Positions 59,711-64,000 of a stretch of 64,000 nucleotides of DNA are shown piece by piece. The notes below the pieces were generated by a model. That model did no database searches, had not been told where the DNA came from, and worked only from the letters and a program-made list of their open reading frames with translations. Every line of letters begins with the position of its first letter. Positions within the stretch are counted from its first letter, which is position 1. A program made the translations under genes and the position numbers. The stretch covers positions 228,751-292,750 of the forward strand of contig NZ_JANUCA010000003.1 of NCBI RefSeq assembly GCF_024807145.1, written 5' to 3'. Origin of the DNA: Microbacterium sp. AK031. Lineage in GTDB: Bacteria; Actinomycetota; Actinomycetes; Actinomycetales; Microbacteriaceae.

Positions 59711-60985
59711 ATGGGACATCGCAGGACACTGACCGCAATCGTCGGGTTCGCAGCGGCAGCATTCGTGCTCGCCGGCTGTTCCGGTACGCCGGGATCGGAT
59801 GAGGCAGCACCGCAGGAAGAATCGGGACCGGTGACTCTCGAGTTCTGGGCCTGGGGCTCGAACGTCGACAAGCGCGTCGCCGAGTGGAATGAAGCCAACC
59901 CCGACATCCAGGTCAATATCTCAGCCCCCGCCGGCGGCGCCGATTTCCCCGTCAAGGTGCTCTCGGCTGTCCGCGCCGGTGAAGGTCCGGACATGGCGCA
60001 GGCAGAGTACTCGCAGCTGCCTACTTACGTGTCCGCCGGCGTTGTCGCAGATCTGGAGTCGGCACGCGGCGAGTTGGAAGAGGCGTTCGCTGAGAACGTG
60101 CTCGACACGGTGACATTCGATGGCACGATCTTCGGCATCCCGCAGGACTTGGGTCCGGCGCTGTTCGTCTACCGGACCGATCTGTTCGCCGAGCTCGGCG
60201 TTCAGCCCGCAGAGACGTGGGAGGACTTCCGCGCTCTGGCTGAGCAGGTTCGCGCGCTGCCGGGAGACCACTACCTCGCCAACTTCAGTTCGCTCGATGC
60301 CGATCTCTTCATGGGACTCGCGCTGCAGAACGGCGCCCAGTGGTGGGAGTTCGCCGACGACGAGTGGCAGGTCGATATCGACGACGCAGCGACGGCAGAG
60401 GTGCTCGAGTACTGGCAGGGCCTGGTAGAAGATGACCTCGTCAGCACCTACCTCACCAACAGCCCGGAGTACATCGAGGCTGTGGCATCGGGCAAGGTGC
60501 TCGGCCAGATCGCCGGCGCCTGGGCGCCGGGGCCACTGCTGAACCAGTATCCCGACACCGTCGGTCTGTGGACGGCTGCCCAGATCCCGCAGTGGGGCGG
60601 CGATGAGCTGCGCACCTTCGCTCGCGGCGGGTCCGCGGACATCGTCCTCGCCGATTCAGAGCACTACGACGCCTCGGTGAAGTTCCTCACCTGGCTGAAT
60701 GCCTCGGATGAGGGTGCCGAAGGACTCGTGGAGATCAATAAGTTCACCGGGGCTCTGCACGGTCAGGAGATCGACCGTCCGGCGCCGGATCTGATCCCGG
60801 AGGATGACACGTACTGGCCATCGGCTGTCGAATCGGCCTCTGGCCTGGTCAACGTGCAGTGGGGGCCGAACACGCAGGTCGCTTTCACGGCGCTCAACGA
60901 TGCTCTGGGAGCGGCGATCGAATCCGGTGATTGGTCGAAGGTGCTGCCCACTGTGCAGGCCACCGTCGAGGATGACCTGGGCTGA
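59711..60985 (+). CDS. Sugar ABC transporter substrate-binding lipoprotein (cluster C)
   Basis: 424 residues with signal peptide and lipobox VLAGC (Cys23), an acidic linker and a MalE-like fold (LEFWAWGSNVDKRVAEWNEA, VFGIPQDLGPALFVYRTDLF-type hinge, AGAWAPGPLLNQYP). AAGGAGG lies 7 nt before ATG 59711. It begins the importer part of the glucuronate-linked operon, and differs from clusters A and B. Cargo is presumably a glucuronoside or related plant oligosaccharide. The permease gene follows after only 2 bp, without the intergenic hairpin seen in A and B. Confidence 0.92.
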   Translation: MGHRRTLTAIVGFAAAAFVLAGCSGTPGSDEAAPQEESGPVTLEFWAWGSNVDKRVAEWNEANPDIQVNISAPAGGADFPVKVLSAVRAGEGPDMAQAEYSQLPTYVSAGVVADLESARGELEEAFAENVLDTVTFDGTIFGIPQDLGPALFVYRTDLFAELGVQPAETWEDFRALAEQVRALPGDHYLANFSSLDADLFMGLALQNGAQWWEFADDEWQVDIDDAATAEVLEYWQGLVEDDLVSTYLTNSPEYIEAVASGKVLGQIAGAWAPGPLLNQYPDTVGLWTAAQIPQWGGDELRTFARGGSADIVLADSEHYDASVKFLTWLNASDEGAEGLVEINKFTGALHGQEIDRPAPDLIPEDDTYWPSAVESASGLVNVQWGPNTQVAFTALNDALGAAIESGDWSKVLPTVQATVEDDLG

Positions 60986-60987
60986 TC

Positions 60988-61974
60988 ATGACCGCACTCC
61001 TCCAGGAGAGCGAACGCGCGGGCGGAGAGGCGACGAGAACCGTCGTCCTCCCGCCCAAGCGGGCGCGAAAGCCGCACCTGCAGCGGCACACCCTCTTCGC
61101 CTACGGATTGATGGCGCCGGCGCTTGTGATGTTCGTCGTCGTGTTCATCATTCCGATCATCTACTCCGGCTGGCTCAGCATGCAGGGCAGAGGAGAGTCG
61201 ACAGGCGGCGCTTTCGCGCCACGTGAGGAGACGTTCGTCGGGTTGGCGAACTACGTCTCGGTCTTCGCAGACGACACCTTCTGGGTGAGCCTCGGACACC
61301 TCGGCATCTACTCGGCGATCATGGTTCCGCTGCTGATGGGAACGTCGATCCTGTTCGCGCTGCTCTTGGATCTGCCACGTGCGAAAGCGAAGTCGTTCAG
61401 CCGCACGGCGATCTTCCTGCCGTACGGGGTGCCGAGCGTGATCGCCGCACTCATGTGGGGCTTCCTATATGTGCCGGACATCAGCCCGGTGTATCAGCTC
61501 GCGAGCGGCCTCGGCGTCGAGCTGCCGAATCTCCTGCGCGGCGATTGGGTCTACATCGGTATCGTCAACGTCGTGCTGTGGGGCGGGATCGGGTTCAACA
61601 CCGTCATCATCTACACAGCGCTGCAGTCGTTGGACCGCTCTCAGATCGATGCCGCCCGCATCGACGGGTGCGGTGAAGGACGGATCGCCTGGTACATCAA
61701 GCTGCCGCACGTTGTGCCGGCGACCATCGTCACCGGACTCTTCTCCGTGATCGGCGCGCTGCAGATCTACAGTGAGCCGGCGATGCTGTCGACGCTCACG
61801 AACGCCATCGACTCGACGTTCTTCCCGCTGATGCGTGTCTACCGTGACGCGTTCGCGCATGACGATCTCAACTCTGCGGCCGCGGCATCCATCGTCCTCG
61901 CCATCGGGACGGTTCTGCTGTCTCTGCTGGTGCTGGGCGGCCGGCAGCTCGTGGCCAGGAAGGTGACGCGATGA
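60988..61974 (+). CDS. CUT1 sugar ABC transporter permease (MalF type, cluster C)
   Basis: 328-residue inner-membrane protein with a long basic N-terminal tail (to about residue 35), six membrane helices and the EAA loop near residue 222 (IDAARIDGCGEGRIAWYIKLP). ATG 60988 lies 2 bp after the receptor stop and the stop overlaps the next permease by ATGA. No ATPase gene follows. Confidence 0.92.
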   Translation: MTALLQESERAGGEATRTVVLPPKRARKPHLQRHTLFAYGLMAPALVMFVVVFIIPIIYSGWLSMQGRGESTGGAFAPREETFVGLANYVSVFADDTFWVSLGHLGIYSAIMVPLLMGTSILFALLLDLPRAKAKSFSRTAIFLPYGVPSVIAALMWGFLYVPDISPVYQLASGLGVELPNLLRGDWVYIGIVNVVLWGGIGFNTVIIYTALQSLDRSQIDAARIDGCGEGRIAWYIKLPHVVPATIVTGLFSVIGALQIYSEPAMLSTLTNAIDSTFFPLMRVYRDAFAHDDLNSAAAASIVLAIGTVLLSLLVLGGRQLVARKVTR

Positions 61975-62885
61975 CCGCGCTCGAGACGCGCCAGAAGGGC
62001 GCGAAGAAAGAGAAGCACTCACCCGCCTACGACCGGCCTGCCGGCGTTCGCCGCGGCATCTCGATCACGGCGATCCTGCCGACGACGGTGCTGCTGCTCG
62101 CTGCGGTGTACTTCCTGCTGCCCGTGGTGTGGGTGTTCTTCTCGGCGACGAAGTCTTCGGCTGAACTGTTCACGACGCCGTCCTTCACCTTCGGCACAGC
62201 GCTGTGGAACAACATCGTCGAGCTGTTCGCCTACGAGAACGGCAGCTTCGCCAAATGGCTCGGAAACAGCTTCCTTTACAGCATCGTTGGCGCACTCGCT
62301 TCGACACTGTTCTCCGCGGGGGCCGGCTACGCGCTCGCGATGTACGACTTCCGCGGGAAGCGGGCGATCATGGTGGGTCTGCTCGGCGGCGTGCTGCTGC
62401 CGACGATCACCCTGGCGATTCCGCAGTATCTGCTGTTCGCGCAGATCGGCCTGGCGAACACCTACTGGGCTGTGCTCATCCCGACGATGATCACTCCCTT
62501 CGGGATCTATCTCGCTTATGTGTTCGCGAGGGCATCGGTGCCCGTCGAGCTGCTGGAAGCTGCACGCGTCGACGGGTCGAGCGAGTGGCGGACATTCCGT
62601 TCGGTCGGTCTGCCGCTGCTGTTCCCCGGGCTGGTGACGATCTTCCTGCTGCAGTTCATCGGCGCGTGGAACAACTTCCTGCTGCCGTACATCATGCTCA
62701 CGAAGACGGAACTCTTCCCCATCACCGTCGCGATGTACATGATGCTCAACCGAGGTGGCAGCGAGCCGATCCTATACACCCTGGCGATCGCGGGTGCCGC
62801 TATCGCCATCATCCCGGTCGTCGCGTTCGTGCTGGTGCTTCAGCGCTATTGGCGTCTCGACCTCGTCTCAGGAAGCCTCAAATGA
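61971..62885 (+). CDS. CUT1 sugar ABC transporter permease (MalG type, cluster C)
   Basis: 304 residues, first membrane helix near residue 37, EAA loop near residue 197 (LEAARVDGSSEWRTFRSVGLP). It overlaps both neighbours by 4 nt (ATGA at each end), so importer and following TIM-barrel enzyme are translated in concert. Confidence 0.92.
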   Translation: MTALETRQKGAKKEKHSPAYDRPAGVRRGISITAILPTTVLLLAAVYFLLPVVWVFFSATKSSAELFTTPSFTFGTALWNNIVELFAYENGSFAKWLGNSFLYSIVGALASTLFSAGAGYALAMYDFRGKRAIMVGLLGGVLLPTITLAIPQYLLFAQIGLANTYWAVLIPTMITPFGIYLAYVFARASVPVELLEAARVDGSSEWRTFRSVGLPLLFPGLVTIFLLQFIGAWNNFLLPYIMLTKTELFPITVAMYMMLNRGGSEPILYTLAIAGAAIAIIPVVAFVLVLQRYWRLDLVSGSLK

Positions 62886-63649
62886 CGACTGTCGGAATCA
62901 TCGCTCCTCGAGCTGTCACTCAGATCGCCGAAGGACACGGTGTCGATTATGCCGAGCCCACCATCGTGGGCAACGTCGTCCTGATCGGAGAGGACGGCGT
63001 GCTGCGCCTGAACCCGGAGTTCGAGGGGGAGCAGTATCCGTCGTTCGCGATCCTGCTGCCTGGAGATGTGAGGGTCTCCGACCCGACGTTCGATTTCCAG
63101 CGTGTGCGGGAGTACTTCACGCAGGTGTTCGACGTGCTCGCAGGTGTGGCGGAGCCGGGCGCGAAGATCGTGTTCGGATCGGGTGGTGCGAGGCGCATTC
63201 CCGACGGCGTGGATCGTGATGCCGCGGAGCGGCGTTTCGCCGAGTCGCTCGTCGCCGCGAGGGATGCTGCGGCAGCTCACGGTCTGAGAGTGATGCTCGA
63301 GCCGCTGCACAGGGGTGAGACGAATCTCATCCATACTCTCGGTGAAGCGGCCGACTTCCTCGACGCGTACGGGATCGACGGCGTTCCACTGGTGGCAGAC
63401 CTCTTCCACATCGAGGTCGAGGGCGAATCGCTGTCGACCGTCACCGAGCACATCGATCGGATCGGTCACGCACACATCGCCGATGCCGGACGGTTGTGGC
63501 TGGGCTCGGGCGACGGCTCGTGGCGCGAGTTCGTCGCGACGCTGCGCGCTGCGGGGTTCACGGGCCCGGTGTCGCTGGAATGCAATTGGGGCGAGGATGT
63601 CCAGGCCGAGGTTGCGGCATCCATCGCGGCGCTGCGCGCGCTTCCCTGA
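62882..63649 (+). CDS. Sugar phosphate isomerase/epimerase-fold TIM-barrel protein (hydroxypyruvate isomerase-like)
   Basis: 255 residues, starting at the ATG that overlaps the permease stop; the long frame beginning at 62204 is an artefact. TIM-barrel ligand motifs: [25 protein letters not shown] (Glu), [15 protein letters not shown] (Asp and His), HAHIADAGR (His) and VSLECNW (Glu), similar to hydroxypyruvate isomerase or inosose-type isomerases. Situated between importer C and D-mannonate dehydratase; the reaction is unknown. It is the fourth protein of this superfamily in the window. Confidence 0.83.
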   Translation: MTTVGIIAPRAVTQIAEGHGVDYAEPTIVGNVVLIGEDGVLRLNPEFEGEQYPSFAILLPGDVRVSDPTFDFQRVREYFTQVFDVLAGVAEPGAKIVFGSGGARRIPDGVDRDAAERRFAESLVAARDAAAAHGLRVMLEPLHRGETNLIHTLGEAADFLDAYGIDGVPLVADLFHIEVEGESLSTVTEHIDRIGHAHIADAGRLWLGSGDGSWREFVATLRAAGFTGPVSLECNWGEDVQAEVAASIAALRALP

Positions 63650-63674
63650 GGCGAAGAAACATAAGGAGCAACTC

Positions 63675-64000
63675 GTGATCATCGACAAGGCTGAGGTCAT
63701 CGTGACCAGTCCCGATCGCAATTTTGTGACGTTGCGATTGACGACGGATGACGGCCTGACCGGGCTGGGTGATGCCACGTTGAACGGGCGTGAGCTCGCG
63801 GTGGTGGCGTATCTGAGTGAGCATGTGGTGCCGTTGTTGGTGGGTCGTGATGCGCATCGGATCGAGGACACGTGGCAGTTTCTGTATCGCTCGGCGTATT
63901 GGCGTCGGGGTCCGGTGACGATGGCGGCGATCGCTGCGGTCGATATGGCGTTGTGGGATATCAAGGGCAAGGCGGCGGGGATGCCGGTGTATCAGTTGCT
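63675..64000 (+). CDS. manD: D-mannonate dehydratase, enolase superfamily (5-prime part, runs off the window)
   Basis: The first 108 codons of an enolase-superfamily enzyme similar to RspA/ManD, dehydrating D-mannonate to 2-keto-3-deoxy-D-gluconate. Recognisable are [33 protein letters not shown], and [18 protein letters not shown], then [20 protein letters not shown]. The catalytic barrel lies beyond the window. GTG 63675 has AAGGAG 6 nt upstream. Codon use differs from the neighbours: 7 of 12 Leu codons are TTG, all Phe codons TTT and all Tyr codons TAT. With uxaC and uxuB it completes the glucuronate route. Confidence 0.9.
   Translation, partial: MIIDKAEVIVTSPDRNFVTLRLTTDDGLTGLGDATLNGRELAVVAYLSEHVVPLLVGRDAHRIEDTWQFLYRSAYWRRGPVTMAAIAAVDMALWDIKGKAAGMPVYQL

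Noticed and set aside
62204..62881. Long start for the TIM-barrel gene at 62882
   Set aside because: The extension is an alternate frame of the permease; ATG 62882 gives the usual ATGA coupling and normal family length.
1..64000. CRISPR arrays, phage genes, intact insertion sequences and rRNA
   Set aside because: No regularly spaced repeats, transposase or phage motifs, or rRNA stretches were seen; only the short remnant near 7.0-7.6 kb hints at past rearrangement.

Overview
The window reads as a chromosomal segment of a high-GC actinobacterium, most likely a Microbacteriaceae member such as Microbacterium. This inference rests on GC-rich codon use, several leaderless -10-to-start-codon promoters, CUT1 sugar importers without their own ATPase gene, and a bifunctional actinobacterial-type RhaD. 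No rRNA, CRISPR array, phage or intact insertion sequence was seen.

Layout: (1) 1-7012 is a housekeeping block: PLD-type cardiolipin synthase, a duplicated-domain lipoprotein, diacylglycerol kinase, serS, a HAD phosphatase, tRNA-Ser(UGA) and an LCP cell-wall ligase. (2) 7013-7662 is a gene-decay scar (C-terminal LacI fragment, a scrap of a sugar-binding protein, a terminator, an 82-bp near-palindrome). (3) 7663-24307 is an L-rhamnose regulon: rhaM-rhaI-esterase-rhaD-rhaB, a CUT1 importer, two cytoplasmic GH78 alpha-L-rhamnosidases and a LacI repressor, linked by repeated TGAATC-NN-TTCA-like operators. (4) 24382-44388 is a glycoside block: aldo/keto reductase, GH2 beta-galactosidase-like enzyme, a GH127 / RuBisCO-like protein / DUF1537 kinase operon, a second CUT1 importer with a racemase-family gene, a SorC regulator, a third GH78, an epimerase-family gene, a D-apionate lactonase-like protein (ApnL) and a LacI regulator. 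(5) 44493-48256 is a coupled operon for a major-facilitator (MFS) transporter, a TIM-barrel enzyme, a D-apionate oxidoisomerase-like protein (ApnO) and an SDR. (6) 48407-51030 is a GH13 enzyme coupled to a luciferase-like flavoprotein. (7) 51157-64000 is uronate and glycoside catabolism: GntR plus nucleoside-hydrolase family protein, uxaC, LacI, TIM-barrel, Gfo/Idh, uxuB, a third CUT1 importer, two more TIM-barrel enzymes and the start of D-mannonate dehydratase.

How it fits together: rhamnosyl oligosaccharides would be imported and cut inside the cell, and L-rhamnose passed through mutarotase, isomerase, kinase and aldolase/dehydrogenase. The most interesting theme is a likely D-apiose/D-apionate route spread over about 18 kb: lactone hydrolysis (ApnL), oxidation/isomerisation (ApnO), phosphorylation (DUF1537 kinase) and cleavage by the RuBisCO-like protein. 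Rhamnose, apiose, arabinose/aceric-type sugars, galactose and glucuronate are all constituents of pectic rhamnogalacturonan II or of plant apiosyl/rhamnosyl glycosides, so the window looks like a catabolic island for complex plant glycans. The product assignments of individual apiose-route enzymes rest on remembered family motifs and on context, not on a search.
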